Shown piece by piece: positions 26,802 through 35,818 of a stretch of DNA of 64,000 nt. Source of the stretch: Methylobrevis albus (lineage in GTDB: Bacteria > Pseudomonadota > Alphaproteobacteria > Rhizobiales > Pleomorphomonadaceae); contig NZ_JADZLT010000048.1 in NCBI RefSeq assembly GCF_015904235.1, positions 1 to 64,000 of the forward strand, read 5' to 3'. Every line of letters starts with the position of its first letter. The first letter of the stretch is position 1. The notes below the pieces were generated by a model that was not told where the DNA came from, did no database searches, and saw nothing but the letters and a program-made list of their open reading frames with translations. The position numbers and the translations under genes are program-made.

Positions 26802-28262
26802 TCACACACCCACCGGCATCAGCTTCGGATCGCGCGTCACCAGCCGCGGCGCGGTGAGCGCCTTCCAGGTCGAAAGCGCCTTGTTCACCGCCGGGAAGGG
26901 CCTCCGCGCGACGAACTTGCCGCGGCCGGGCACCGCCTCGTTCTGGCCGTCCTTCCAGACGATCTCGCCACGCGAGATCGTGTAGCGCGGCAGGCCGGTG
27001 ACCTCGACGCCCTCGAAGACGTTGTAGTCGATGATCGAGCGCTGGCCCGCGGCACTGATCGTCTTCGTCTTCTTCGGGTCCCAGACGACGAGGTCGGCGT
27101 CGGAGCCGGGCAGGATCGCGCCCTTCTGCGGGTAGATGTTGAGGATCTGGGCGATGTTGGTGGAGGTCGCGGCGACGAACTCGTTCGGCGTGATGCGGCC
27201 CGTGGTGACGCCCCTGGTCCAGAGCACCGGCATGCGGTCCTCGAGCCCGCCGGTGCCGTTCGGGATGCGGGTGAAGTCGCCGAGGCCCATGCGCTTCTGC
27301 GCCGTAGTGAAGGCGCAGTGGTCGGTGGCGACGACCTGCAGCGAGCCGGACGACAGGCCGGCCCACAGGCTGTCCTGATGCGCCTTGTTGCGGAACGGCG
27401 GGCTCATCACGCGGCGGGCGGCGTAGTCCCAGTCGGCGTTGAAGTACTCGCCCTCGTCGAGGGTGAGATGCTGCACCAGCGGCTCGCCGTAGACGCGCAT
27501 GCCCTTCTGCCGCGCCCGGCGGATCGCCTCGTGGCTCTGCTCGCAGGAGACGTGCACGATATAGACCGGCACGCCGGCGGCATCCGCGATCATGATCGCC
27601 CGGTTGGTCGCCTCGCCCTCCACTTCCGGCGGGCGCGAGAAGGCGTGGCCCTCGGGGCCGGTGACGCCATCGGCGAGAAACTTCTGCTGCAAGGCGGCGA
27701 CGACGTCGCCGTTCTCGGCGTGGACGAGCGGCAGCGCGCCGAGCGCGGCGCAGCGCGAGAACGACGCGAACATCTCGTCGTCGTTGACCATCAGCGCGCC
27801 CTTGTAGGCCATGAAGTGCTTGAAGGTGTTGACGCCGCGGCCGACGACGGCCTGCATTTCCTCGAAGATCCTCTCGTTCCAGCCGACGATGCACATGTGG
27901 AACGAATAGTCGGCCACCACCTGCGGCTTCGCCCGGCCCTCCCAGGCGTCGAGCGCGGCGATCAGCGAGCCGTCCGGGCCGTCGGGGATCACGAAGTCGA
28001 CCACGGTGGTGGTGCCGCCGGAGATCGCGGCCATGGTGCCGCTCTCGAAGGTCTCGGCGGCGGTGGTGCCCATGAACGGCATCTGCAGGTGGGTGTGCGG
28101 GTCGATGCCGCCCGGCATGATGAACGCGTCCGTCGCGTCGATCACCTCGTCGCCGACGAGATTCGGGCCGATCGCGGCGATCGTCTCGCCCTCGATCAGG
28201 ATGTCGGCCTCGTAGGTGCGGTCCGCGGCGACGATGGTGCCGCCCTTGATGACTTTCGACAT
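26802..28262 (-). CDS. pydB: Dihydropyrimidinase (D-hydantoinase family)
   Basis: Cyclic amidohydrolase of 486 residues, the second step of reductive pyrimidine breakdown: dihydrouracil to N-carbamoyl-beta-alanine. The metal-binding DPHTHLQ motif gives H56 and H58, and K154 in HFMAYKGA is the lysine carbamylated in the family. FHMCIVGWNERIFEEM and a late DADLVVWDP segment fit the hydantoinase branch. The start MSKVIKGG at 28262 is the family start; the frame is open upstream through repeats. Its neighbours (carbamoyl-amidohydrolase, aminotransferase, PreAT) strongly support dihydropyrimidinase over a hydantoin-only enzyme. Confidence 0.93.
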   Translation of the reverse strand: MSKVIKGGTIVAADRTYEADILIEGETIAAIGPNLVGDEVIDATDAFIMPGGIDPHTHLQMPFMGTTAAETFESGTMAAISGGTTTVVDFVIPDGPDGSLIAALDAWEGRAKPQVVADYSFHMCIVGWNERIFEEMQAVVGRGVNTFKHFMAYKGALMVNDDEMFASFSRCAALGALPLVHAENGDVVAALQQKFLADGVTGPEGHAFSRPPEVEGEATNRAIMIADAAGVPVYIVHVSCEQSHEAIRRARQKGMRVYGEPLVQHLTLDEGEYFNADWDYAARRVMSPPFRNKAHQDSLWAGLSSGSLQVVATDHCAFTTAQKRMGLGDFTRIPNGTGGLEDRMPVLWTRGVTTGRITPNEFVAATSTNIAQILNIYPQKGAILPGSDADLVVWDPKKTKTISAAGQRSIIDYNVFEGVEVTGLPRYTISRGEIVWKDGQNEAVPGRGKFVARRPFPAVNKALSTWKALTAPRLVTRDPKLMPVGV

Positions 28263-28332
28263 GTCGCTGTCCCCTGGTGTTCTTCTGACCTGGTGTTGCG
28301 TGGTGGCGGCTGGCGCAGGCGGACCGGTCGGC

Positions 28333-28472
28333 GACATCCCTCCCCCTCGTGGGGAGGGTGGCGAGCGCAGCGAGCCGGGAGGGGTTACGGCCTCTCCGCG
28401 AATCGAGGCGCGGCTGCTACCCTTCCCGACCCGGCCTTCGGCCGGGCCACCCTCCCCACGAGGGGGAGGGAT
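28333..28472. repeat. Inverted pair of intergenic repeats
   Basis: The element CATCCCTCCCCCTCGTGGGG at 28333-28385 recurs in reverse at 28419-28472. A related copy lies at about 25691-25751, downstream of the ATPase gene. It sits between the amidohydrolase and dihydropyrimidinase genes. Confidence 0.8.
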
Positions 28473-28491
28473 GGGCGCAAGCCCCTCCGCC

Positions 28492-29745
28492 CTACCCTTC
28501 CACCACTCCCGCCGTCTCGATCACCGCGTGCAGCAGCACGTCGGTGCCGGCCGTCGCCCATTCCTTCGAGATGTCCTCGTCCTCGTTGTGGCTGAGCCCG
28601 TCGACGCAGGGGCAGAAGATCATCGCGGTCGGGGCGAGGCGATTGATCCAGCAGGCGTCGTGGCCGGCGCCGGAAATGATGTCGCGGTGCGAATAGCCCA
28701 GCCGGTCGGCGCCGGCACGGATGCGGCCGAGCAGTGTCTCGTCGAAGGCGACGGGGTCGAAGTGCCCAGAGACCTCGATCGTGAGGCCGAGGCCGAGTGC
28801 CTCGGCGATCTTCGGCGCTTCTTCCTCGAAGCGGGCCTTCATGCCGTTCAGCGTGCCGAGATCCGGCGAGCGGAAGTCGACGGTGAAGACCACCTTGCCG
28901 GGGATGACGTTGCGCGAGTTGGGATAGACCTCGACGTGGCCGATGGCGCCGACCGCGGCGGGCTGGTTGGCCATGGCGATGGTGTGCACCAGCTCGGTCA
29001 GCCGCGCCATGCCGAGGCCGGCGTTGCGGCGCATCGGCATCGGGGTCGAGCCGGTGTGGCTGTCCTTTCCGGTCAGCGTCACCTGCAGCCACCAGAGCCC
29101 CTGCCCGTGCGTGACGACGCCGATGTCCTTGCCTTCCGCCTCGAGGATCGGCCCCTGCTCGATGTGGAGTTCGAGCAGCGCGGCGAGCTTGCGGGTGCCG
29201 ACCGGCTCCTCGCCCTCGAAGCCGATCCGCTTCAGCTCGTCGCCGAACGAAAGACCTTTTGCGTCGGTGCGGCCCTTGGCCCAGGTCTCGTCGTGCACGC
29301 CGGCGAAGACGCCGGAGGCGAGCATGGCGGGGGCAAAGCGCGTGCCCTCCTCGTTCGACCAGTTCACCACCTCGACCGGGTGTTTGGTGCGGATGCCGAG
29401 GTCGTTGAGGCTGCGGACGACTTCGAGGGCCCCCAGCACGCCGAGTACGCCGTCGAACTTGCCGCCCGTCGGCTGGGTGTCGAGGTGGCTGCCGACCATC
29501 ACGGGCAGCGCCTCCGGATCGGTGCCGGGACGCGTCGCGAACATGTTGCCCATGCTGTCGACGGCCACCGTGCAGCCGGCGTCCTCGGCCCAAGCCTTGA
29601 ACAGCAGGCGGCCGTCGCGGTCGGCATCGGTCAGCGTCTGGCGATTGTTGCCGCCGCGCACGCCCGGGCCGATCTTCGCCATCTCCATCAGGCTGTCCCA
29701 CAGCCGGTCGCCGTTGACGCGCAGGTTGGAGAGCGGGGTGGTCAT
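28492..29745 (-). CDS. pydC: Zn-dependent N-carbamoyl-beta-amino-acid amidohydrolase (beta-ureidopropionase type, M20 family)
   Basis: Metal-dependent amidase of 417 residues that removes the carbamoyl group from N-carbamoyl-beta-alanine, releasing ammonia, CO2 and beta-alanine. M20 metal ligands are visible: H87 in GSHLDT, D98 in GGKFDG, and E132/E133 in WSNEEGTRF. LLELHIEQGPILEAEG is the signature of the HyuC/AmaB branch, and the late HDACWINRLAPTAMIF segment carries a further histidine. It lies between dihydropyrimidinase and the aminotransferase on the same strand, matching the pathway order. L-carbamoylase and allantoate amidohydrolase are related alternatives but fit the context less well. 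Confidence 0.88.
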   Translation of the reverse strand: MTTPLSNLRVNGDRLWDSLMEMAKIGPGVRGGNNRQTLTDADRDGRLLFKAWAEDAGCTVAVDSMGNMFATRPGTDPEALPVMVGSHLDTQPTGGKFDGVLGVLGALEVVRSLNDLGIRTKHPVEVVNWSNEEGTRFAPAMLASGVFAGVHDETWAKGRTDAKGLSFGDELKRIGFEGEEPVGTRKLAALLELHIEQGPILEAEGKDIGVVTHGQGLWWLQVTLTGKDSHTGSTPMPMRRNAGLGMARLTELVHTIAMANQPAAVGAIGHVEVYPNSRNVIPGKVVFTVDFRSPDLGTLNGMKARFEEEAPKIAEALGLGLTIEVSGHFDPVAFDETLLGRIRAGADRLGYSHRDIISGAGHDACWINRLAPTAMIFCPCVDGLSHNEDEDISKEWATAGTDVLLHAVIETAGVVEG

Positions 29746-29808
29746 CGACGGGTACTCCGGGCGTCGGGAAGAGGCGGCCGCTGCGGGGCGGCCGCGGGTC
29801 CAGTCAGG

Positions 29809-31164
29809 TCAGGCGAGATCCTTCAGGATCATCGCCAGCGTCGCGACGATCTCGTCGATGTGCTCCTTCTCGACGATCAGCGGCGGCGACAGGGCGATGA
29901 TGTCGCCGGTGGTGCGGATCAGCACCCCCTTCTCGTAGGCCTTCAGGAAGGCGGTGAAGGCGCGCTTGGTCGGCTGGCCGGGGATCGGCTCCAGCTCGAT
30001 CGCGCCGACGAGGCCGATGTTGCGGATGTCGATGACGTGCGGCATGCCGCGCAGCGAATGCAGCGCCGTCTGCCAGTAGGTGCCGAGGCCCTTGCCGTCG
30101 CCCGGCTCGTCGCCGTCCATGGCGCCCTTCGTCAGCAGCCCTTCCTCGGCATAGGTGTCGAGGGTGGCGAGCGCCGCGGCGCAGGCGAGCGGGTGGCCGG
30201 AATAGGTATAGCCGTGGAAGAACTCGATCAGGTGCTCCGGCCCGGTCATGAAGGCGTCGTAGATCTTCTTCTGGGCGAAGACGGCGCCCATCGGCACGAC
30301 ACCGTTGGAGATGCCCTTGGCGGTGACGACGAGGTCCGGCATCACGCCGAAATAGTCGACCGCGAACGGCGTGCCGAGGCGGCCGAAGCCGGTGATGACC
30401 TCGTCGAAGATCAGCAGCACGTCGTACTTGTCGCAGATCTCGCGGATGCGCTGCAGGTAGCCCTTCGGCGGGATCAGCACGCCGGTGGAGCCGGCGACCG
30501 GCTCGATGATCACGGCCGCGACCGTCGAGGCGTCGTGCAGCAGGATGACGCGCTCGAGCTCGTCGGCGAACTCGGCGCCGTACTCCGGCACGCCGCGCGA
30601 GAAGGCGTTGCGGGCGAGATCGTGGGTGTGGCGGATGTGGTCGACGCCGCCGAGCAGCGTGCCGAACATCTTGCGGTTGGTGACGATGCCGCCGACCGAG
30701 ATGCCGCCGAAGTTGACGCCGTGATAGCCGCGCTCGCGGCCGATCAGCCGGGTCTTGGCGCCGTTGCCCTTCACGCGCTGGTAGGCGAGCGCGATCTTCA
30801 GCGCCGTCTCGACCGATTCGGAGCCGGAGTTGGTGAAGAAGACGTGGTCGAGCGGGCTCGGCATCATCGCGGTGAGGCGCGAGGCGAGCTCGAACACCTT
30901 CGGATGGCCCATCTGGAAGGCCGGGGCGTAGTCGAGCTCGCCGATCTGGTTGGCGACCGCCTCGACGATCTTCGGCCGCGCGTGGCCGGCGTTGACGCAC
31001 CAGAGCCCGGCGGTGCCGTCGAGCACCTTCCGGCCGTCGGAGCTCGTGTAATACATGCCCTTGGCCGAGACGAGCAGGCGGGGATCCTGCTTGAACTGCC
31101 GGTTTGCCGTGAACGGCATCCAGAAGGCGTCGAGATTGTTGGCGGTGTTGCGGCTATCGGCCAT
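29809..31164 (-). CDS. Class III omega-amino-acid aminotransferase (beta-alanine:pyruvate type)
   Basis: PLP-dependent aminotransferase of 451 residues. The PLP lysine is in VVTAKGISNG, the cofactor aspartate in LLIFDEVITGFGR, and the phosphate-binding region around FFTNSGSESVETALKIA. The fold-type I class III pattern with WMPFTANRQFK near the start is typical of beta-alanine:pyruvate aminotransferases. It would convert beta-alanine to malonate semialdehyde after uracil breakdown. It is the first gene of the minus-strand catabolic operon and is divergent from the TetR regulator, with a RutR-like palindrome between them. GGGAG precedes the ATG by about 9 bp. Confidence 0.88.
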   Translation of the reverse strand: MADSRNTANNLDAFWMPFTANRQFKQDPRLLVSAKGMYYTSSDGRKVLDGTAGLWCVNAGHARPKIVEAVANQIGELDYAPAFQMGHPKVFELASRLTAMMPSPLDHVFFTNSGSESVETALKIALAYQRVKGNGAKTRLIGRERGYHGVNFGGISVGGIVTNRKMFGTLLGGVDHIRHTHDLARNAFSRGVPEYGAEFADELERVILLHDASTVAAVIIEPVAGSTGVLIPPKGYLQRIREICDKYDVLLIFDEVITGFGRLGTPFAVDYFGVMPDLVVTAKGISNGVVPMGAVFAQKKIYDAFMTGPEHLIEFFHGYTYSGHPLACAAALATLDTYAEEGLLTKGAMDGDEPGDGKGLGTYWQTALHSLRGMPHVIDIRNIGLVGAIELEPIPGQPTKRAFTAFLKAYEKGVLIRTTGDIIALSPPLIVEKEHIDEIVATLAMILKDLA

Positions 31165-31329
31165 CGGAGGCTCCCGGGTATGTCTGGTCAGTCGGAACCG
31201 GCACTCGGCAGGGCGCGCCGCGGCAGGCAGGGAGCGCCCGATGGCCACGCCGCAGAGGGCCGGACGCCTTCCGGTCGTGGCGCGCGGCCGTGCCCGAAAC
31301 GCATCTGACCGCAAGCACTTGCAAAAATC

Positions 31330-31345
31330 CTGACTGATCGGTCAA
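31330..31345. promoter_or_regulatory. RutR-like operator between the aminotransferase and tetR genes
   Basis: Read on the minus strand it is TTGACCGATCAGTCAG, close to the RutR consensus TTGACCAnnTGGTCAA as I recall it. It lies in the 286-bp divergent promoter region, so both the regulator and the catabolic operon could respond. Confidence 0.6.
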
Positions 31346-31450
31346 CATAAGGCTATTGGATGCCCAATATGGCCTCAAGCGCTTTTTTGCGGCAGGCCGA
31401 TCGCAGGAATACGGACCGGACCGCTGCACGCGTGGGGAACTGAGGCGCCG

Positions 31451-32101
31451 ATGCTCACCGAGAATTCCGCCCGCGCCAGCCAGAGCAAGAAGCGCACCCG
31501 AATCCAGATCGAGAACGAGGAACGCATCCTCGACGCGGCGCTGGACGTGTTCTCGAGCTTCGGCTTTCGCGGCGCCACCGTCGACCAGATCGCCGAGCGC
31601 GCCGGCATGTCGAAGCCGAACCTGCTCTACTACTTCCGGCGCAAGCAGGACATCTACGTCGCCGTGCTGACCCGCACGCTGGAGAACTGGCTGACGCCGC
31701 TCGGCGCGCTCGACCCGGACGGCGAGCCGGAGGCCGAGATCCGCGCCTATGTCGGACAGAAGCTGGCGCTGTCGCGTGATGCGCCGATGGAGTCGCGGCT
31801 GTTCGCCAACGAGGTGCTGCAGGGGGCGCCGATGCTGGGGCCGCTGCTCGCCACCGACCTGAAGGAGATCGTCGACGCCAAGGCCGCCGTGCTCGCCGGC
31901 TGGATCGCCGCCGGAAAGCTCGCCGCCGTGGACCCGGTGCATCTCATCTTCATGATCTGGGCGATGACGCAGCACTACGCCGACTTCGACACCCAGATCC
32001 AGGCGGTCACCGGCCGCGGCGTCGCCACCGACGCGGCGACCTTCGAGCGGGCGCGGGAGACGGTGGACCAGATCCTGTTTCGCGGCATCCTGCCCCGCTG
32101 A
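31451..32101 (+). CDS. rutR: TetR-family regulator, RutR-like
   Basis: A 216-residue repressor. The N-terminal TetR helix-turn-helix is at about residues 25-70 (ILDAALDVFSSFGFRGATVD, then GMSKPNLLYYFRRK). The C-terminal half, with LENWLTPLGALDPDGEPEAE and FMIWAMTQHYADF, resembles the RutR ligand-binding domain that senses uracil or thymine. It is divergent from the pyrimidine-degradation operon, and RutR-like palindromes lie upstream of both that operon and preT. Sensing of uracil is inferred from family and context; other TetR ligands cannot be excluded. Confidence 0.85.
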   Translation: MLTENSARASQSKKRTRIQIENEERILDAALDVFSSFGFRGATVDQIAERAGMSKPNLLYYFRRKQDIYVAVLTRTLENWLTPLGALDPDGEPEAEIRAYVGQKLALSRDAPMESRLFANEVLQGAPMLGPLLATDLKEIVDAKAAVLAGWIAAGKLAAVDPVHLIFMIWAMTQHYADFDTQIQAVTGRGVATDAATFERARETVDQILFRGILPR

Positions 32102-32241
32102 GCCGGCCGAGCCGTACGCGGCGCGGCGAGCCGCACCGGCGGCGGCCGGGCGCATGGGGAAAATGTTGGCGGCGCCATACATCGAACCTAAAGACCCTTC
32201 ATGCAGGCTATACGCCGATTGATGACTCGAAGGACGTTCCC

Positions 32242-32715
32242 ATGAAGACCGCAGCCGCCCTTTCGGGCCTCTGCCTCGCCCTCGCCGCCCTGCCGGCGCA
32301 GGCGGCCAGCACCGACGTCGTCTTCAAGGGCGGCGGCACCATCACGCGGGTCAGCGGCTGCACCGGCGAAACTCCCGACAAGCAGTTCTTCGTCGGCACG
32401 TACCTGACGCCGGTCGCCGGCTCGACCAACGGCGACAACACCATCCTGACCTTCCACTTCGACGGCCATTCGTCCGAAGGCTTCCAGAAGAACGACGGCC
32501 GCATCGGCTCGACCTTCGAGAAGGTCTGGAACGTCCACATCAGCGATCGCCTCGACAGCTTCGACCCGATGATGCGGATCACCTCGCAGTCGCCCTCGAC
32601 GATCACCGCGACGACGCAGAGCGTCGTGGTGAGCGGCGCGGTGAAGGGCTGGAACCGCGGGCCGAACTGCATCGTGTTCTTCACGATGCGGCTGACGCGC
32701 GACCTGTTGCCCTGA
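32242..32715 (+). CDS. Secreted protein of unknown function
   Basis: A 157-residue protein. Residues 1-22 are a Sec signal peptide ending AQAAS. The mature part is beta-rich with two cysteines, in VSGCTGET and GPNCIVFF, that could form a disulfide. I do not recognise the family. The start is an ATG with no earlier in-frame choice of note. It is convergent with preA: the stop codons are 12 bp apart. Its composition matches the chromosome. A link to pyrimidine metabolism is not suggested by anything in the sequence. Confidence 0.75.
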   Translation: MKTAAALSGLCLALAALPAQAASTDVVFKGGGTITRVSGCTGETPDKQFFVGTYLTPVAGSTNGDNTILTFHFDGHSSEGFQKNDGRIGSTFEKVWNVHISDRLDSFDPMMRITSQSPSTITATTQSVVVSGAVKGWNRGPNCIVFFTMRLTRDLLP

Positions 32716-32727
32716 GGCTCCGCCGCC

Positions 32728-34038
32728 CTACTCCGCGGCGACGCGTGCCATCGGGTTGTTCGGGTGCGTCGTCCAGTTGGCATAGTCGGGCGACACCGGC
32801 CGGCCGGTGCGCGGATCGGTGCCGGCGACCATCTCCTCCATCGTGATGCAGTTCTCGACCGGGCAGACCGAGACGCAGAGGTTGCAGCCGACGCATTCGG
32901 CGTCGATCACCTCGAAGTGGCGCTTGCCGTCGACCATGCTGGTGATCGCCTGGTGCGAGGTGTCCTCGCAGGCGATGTGGCAGCGGCCGCACTTGATGCA
33001 GGCGTCCTGGTCGATGCGCGCCTTGGCTATGTAGTTGAGGTTGAGATACTGCCAGTCGGTGACGTTGGGCACCGCGCGGCCGCGGAAATCCTCGATCGTC
33101 CGGAAGCCCTTCTCGTCCATGTAGGCCGAGAGGCCGTCGATCATCTCCTGCACGATCTTGAAGCCGTAGGTCATCGCGGCGGTACAGACCTGCACCGTGC
33201 CGCAGCCGAGCGCGATGTACTCCGCCGCGTCACGCCACGTCGTGATGCCGCCAATGCCGGAAATCGGCAGGCCGCGGGTTTCAGCGTCGCGGGCGATCTC
33301 GGCCACCATGTTGAGCGCGATCGGCTTCACCGCCGGGCCGCAATAGCCGCCGTGGCTGCCGCGGCCGTCGATCGACGGGGTCGGCGAGAAGCTGTCGAGA
33401 TCGACCGAGATGATCGACGAGATGGTGTTGATCAGCGACACCGCGTCGGCGCCGCCCTTTTTCGCCGCGCGGGCGGGATAGCGGATGTCGGTGATGTTCG
33501 GCGTCAGCTTGACGATGACGGGCATGCGCGTCGTCTGCTTGCACCAGCGCGCGACCATCTCGATGTATTCCGGCACCTGCCCCACCGCCGAGCCCATGCC
33601 GCGCTCGGACATGCCGTGCGGGCAGCCGAAGTTGAGCTCGATGCCGTCGGCGCCGGTCGCCTCGACCAGCGGCAGGATCGCCTTCCAGGCCTGCTCCTCG
33701 CACGGCACCATGATCGAGACGATCATCGCCCGGTCGGGCCAGTTCTTCTTCACCTCGGCGATCTCGCGGAGGTTCACCTCGAGGGGCCGGTCGGTGATCA
33801 GCTCGATGTTGTTGAGGCCGAGCAGGCGGCGGTCGGCGCCGTGGATCGCGCCGTAGCGCGGGCCGTTGACGTTGACCACCGGCGGGCCGTCCTCGCCCAG
33901 CGTCTTCCAGACGACGCCGCCCCAGCCGGCGCGGAAGGCGCGCTCGACGTTGTACTGCTTGTCGGTCGGCGGCGCCGAGGCGAGCCAGAACGGGTTCGGC
34001 GAGCGGATGCCGAGGAAATTCGTGGAAAGGTCGGCCAT
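32728..34038 (-). CDS. preA: NAD-dependent dihydropyrimidine dehydrogenase, PreA subunit
   Basis: FMN and iron-sulfur subunit of 436 residues that reduces uracil and thymine to their dihydro forms, the first step of the reductive pathway. Residues 1-310 are a dihydroorotate-dehydrogenase-like TIM barrel; LNFGCPHGMSERGMG carries the active-site cysteine and NIELITDRPLEVN is typical of PreA. The C terminus has two 4Fe-4S clusters, CIKCGRCHIAC and CVGCNLCVSVCP. AGGAGG lies 6 bp before the ATG at 34038. It follows preT with an 11-bp gap, so the two are co-transcribed. Confidence 0.96.
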   Translation of the reverse strand: MADLSTNFLGIRSPNPFWLASAPPTDKQYNVERAFRAGWGGVVWKTLGEDGPPVVNVNGPRYGAIHGADRRLLGLNNIELITDRPLEVNLREIAEVKKNWPDRAMIVSIMVPCEEQAWKAILPLVEATGADGIELNFGCPHGMSERGMGSAVGQVPEYIEMVARWCKQTTRMPVIVKLTPNITDIRYPARAAKKGGADAVSLINTISSIISVDLDSFSPTPSIDGRGSHGGYCGPAVKPIALNMVAEIARDAETRGLPISGIGGITTWRDAAEYIALGCGTVQVCTAAMTYGFKIVQEMIDGLSAYMDEKGFRTIEDFRGRAVPNVTDWQYLNLNYIAKARIDQDACIKCGRCHIACEDTSHQAITSMVDGKRHFEVIDAECVGCNLCVSVCPVENCITMEEMVAGTDPRTGRPVSPDYANWTTHPNNPMARVAAE

Positions 34039-34049
34039 GACGAACCTCC

Positions 34050-35432
34050 TCAAGCCTTCAGGGCGGCGTTGATGGAACGGGCGGCGCGCTTGCCGTGCTC
34101 CACGGCGACGACGGTGAGATCTTCCCCGGCGGGCACGCAGTCGCCGCCGGCCCAGACCTTCGCGTTCGTGGTCCGGAACGCGGCATCGACGGCGATGCGG
34201 CCGTCTTCGAGACCGATGGTGCCGAGAGGGCCCGGCTCGAAGCTCTGGCCGATCGCCTTCATCACCTGATCGGCGGCAAGCGTGAAGCGCTCGCCGGTGC
34301 CCGTCAGGCGGCCCTCGGCGTCGGTCACGGTCTTCTCGAAGCTGATGCCGGTGACGGCGCCGGCCGCGACGTGCAACTCGGCCGGGCGGGCGAAGGTGCG
34401 GATCACGACGCCGGCGTTGCGGGCGACCTCGCGCTCGAAGGCGCTGGCGTTCATCGCCGCCTCGCCGCGGCGGTAGACCATCGTCACCTCCTCGGCGCCG
34501 AGCTTCCTGGCCTGCACCGCGGCATCCACCGCCGTCATGCCGCCGCCGATGACGACGACGCGGCGGCCGACGGGAACGTTGCCCTTGTCCTCGGCCTGCC
34601 GCATCGCCTCGATCCAGGCGACGGCGTCGACGACGCCGGCCGCGGCTTCACCGGACAGACCGAGCGCATTGACGCCCTGCAGGCCGACGCCGAGGAAGAC
34701 GGCATCGAATTCGGCGGTGAGCGTTTCGATCGCGAGATCGCGCCCGAGCGCCTTGCCGCCTTCCAGGGTGATGCCGCCGATGCCGAGGATGAAGTCGACC
34801 TCTTCCTGGGCGAAATCGCCGACCGCCTTGTAGGCGGCAATGCCGTGCTCGTTGAGGCCGCCGGGCTTGCCGCGGGCGTCGAAGATCGTGACGTCGTGAC
34901 CCTCGCTCGCCAGCGCATGGGCGCAGGAGAGGCCGGCGGGGCCGGCGCCGACGACCGCGACGCGCTTGCCGGTCGGCGCCTTGCGGGTGCCGAAGCTGGT
35001 GTGCCCTTGCATGAAGTGGTCGGTGGCGTAGCGCTGCAGCAGGCCGATGCGCACCGGCCGGTCCTCGGCGGTGTGGCGGACGCAGGCGTCCTCGCACAGG
35101 GTCTCGGTGGGGCAGACGCGGGCGCACATGCCGCCGAGGATGTTCGCCTCGAAGATCGTGCTCGCGGCGCCGTCGACGTTGCCGGTGCCGATCTTGCGGA
35201 TGAACAGCGGGATATCGATGCCGGTCGGACAGGCGGTCTGGCACGGCGCGTCGTAGCAGAAATAGCAGCGGTCGCTCTCGACCAGAGCCTCGTGCCGGCC
35301 GAGCGGCGGGTGCATGTCGGAAAAGTTGCGGGCGTAGTCCGCGGCGGCGAGACGTTGGCCGCGGATGTCCGGGCCGGCGGTGCCGGGCGCGGTCTCGAAA
35401 GGCACGGTATCGGCTGCGGCGAGCTCGGTCAT
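34050..35432 (-). CDS. preT: NAD-dependent dihydropyrimidine dehydrogenase, PreT subunit
   Basis: FAD and iron-sulfur subunit of 460 residues that takes electrons from NADH and feeds PreA, like the small subunit of glutamate synthase. The N-terminal cluster region contains CYFCYDAPCQTACPTG and MCARVCPTETLCEDAC. The FAD motif VVGAGPAGLSCAHAL and a second Rossmann motif, VVIGGGMTAVDAA, for NAD are intact. GGAGGGGG precedes the ATG at 35432. A strong RutR-like palindrome lies 168 bp upstream. Confidence 0.95.
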   Translation of the reverse strand: MTELAAADTVPFETAPGTAGPDIRGQRLAAADYARNFSDMHPPLGRHEALVESDRCYFCYDAPCQTACPTGIDIPLFIRKIGTGNVDGAASTIFEANILGGMCARVCPTETLCEDACVRHTAEDRPVRIGLLQRYATDHFMQGHTSFGTRKAPTGKRVAVVGAGPAGLSCAHALASEGHDVTIFDARGKPGGLNEHGIAAYKAVGDFAQEEVDFILGIGGITLEGGKALGRDLAIETLTAEFDAVFLGVGLQGVNALGLSGEAAAGVVDAVAWIEAMRQAEDKGNVPVGRRVVVIGGGMTAVDAAVQARKLGAEEVTMVYRRGEAAMNASAFEREVARNAGVVIRTFARPAELHVAAGAVTGISFEKTVTDAEGRLTGTGERFTLAADQVMKAIGQSFEPGPLGTIGLEDGRIAVDAAFRTTNAKVWAGGDCVPAGEDLTVVAVEHGKRAARSINAALKA

Positions 35433-35818
35433 GACGACCCCCTCCTCTGGCGCCGGCCCGCATACACGGCGGCCCGCCGGCGCGAAACGCACCGACCGCA
35501 TCGCCGCGACCTGCCGGCCGCTTCGCCATTCATGGCCGCCCCGCCCCCGGGACGACCGGTTCCACCTCGGTTCCGCCGGCTTGGCGCCGGTCGTTGGATT
35601 TGATCATCCGGTCAATTTTTTTGATCGTCAAGAGGCTCTGGAACGATTCCATGGTAAAGATCGCCGCCGTGTGCGGCATGCCCTTGTTTTAGGCAGGCCA
35701 AGCGTGGCGACCGGTGCGGTTCGATGCGGGCTCAGGCGCGAAGGGTCTTGCACTGCGCCGGGCGGAAGCTAGGGTCCGCGGAAGCCTCGGACCTTTCTCC
35801 CCCAACCGGCGGACCGGC
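35433..35818. other. 386-bp divergent region between preT and the ArgE-type gene
   Basis: Contains the RutR-like operator at 35600-35615 and a second TTGACGATCAA-type palindrome at about 35621-35631. No gene was recognised; the open frame leading into the ArgE-type gene has no family similarity before residue MQQRPQ. Confidence 0.5.
35600..35615. promoter_or_regulatory. RutR-like operator upstream of preT
   Basis: TTGATCATCCGGTCAA matches the 16-bp RutR consensus TTGACCAnnTGGTCAA at all but two positions outside the spacer. A smaller palindrome, TTGACGATCAA on the minus strand, follows 5 bp later. Control of preTA, and possibly of the divergent ArgE-type gene, is inferred. Confidence 0.65.

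Noticed and set aside
28216..31308. A 1030-codon open frame antisense to the dihydropyrimidinase upstream region, amidohydrolase and aminotransferase genes
   Set aside because: Its translation is low-complexity and no domain is recognisable; the three enzyme genes on the other strand have intact catalytic motifs.
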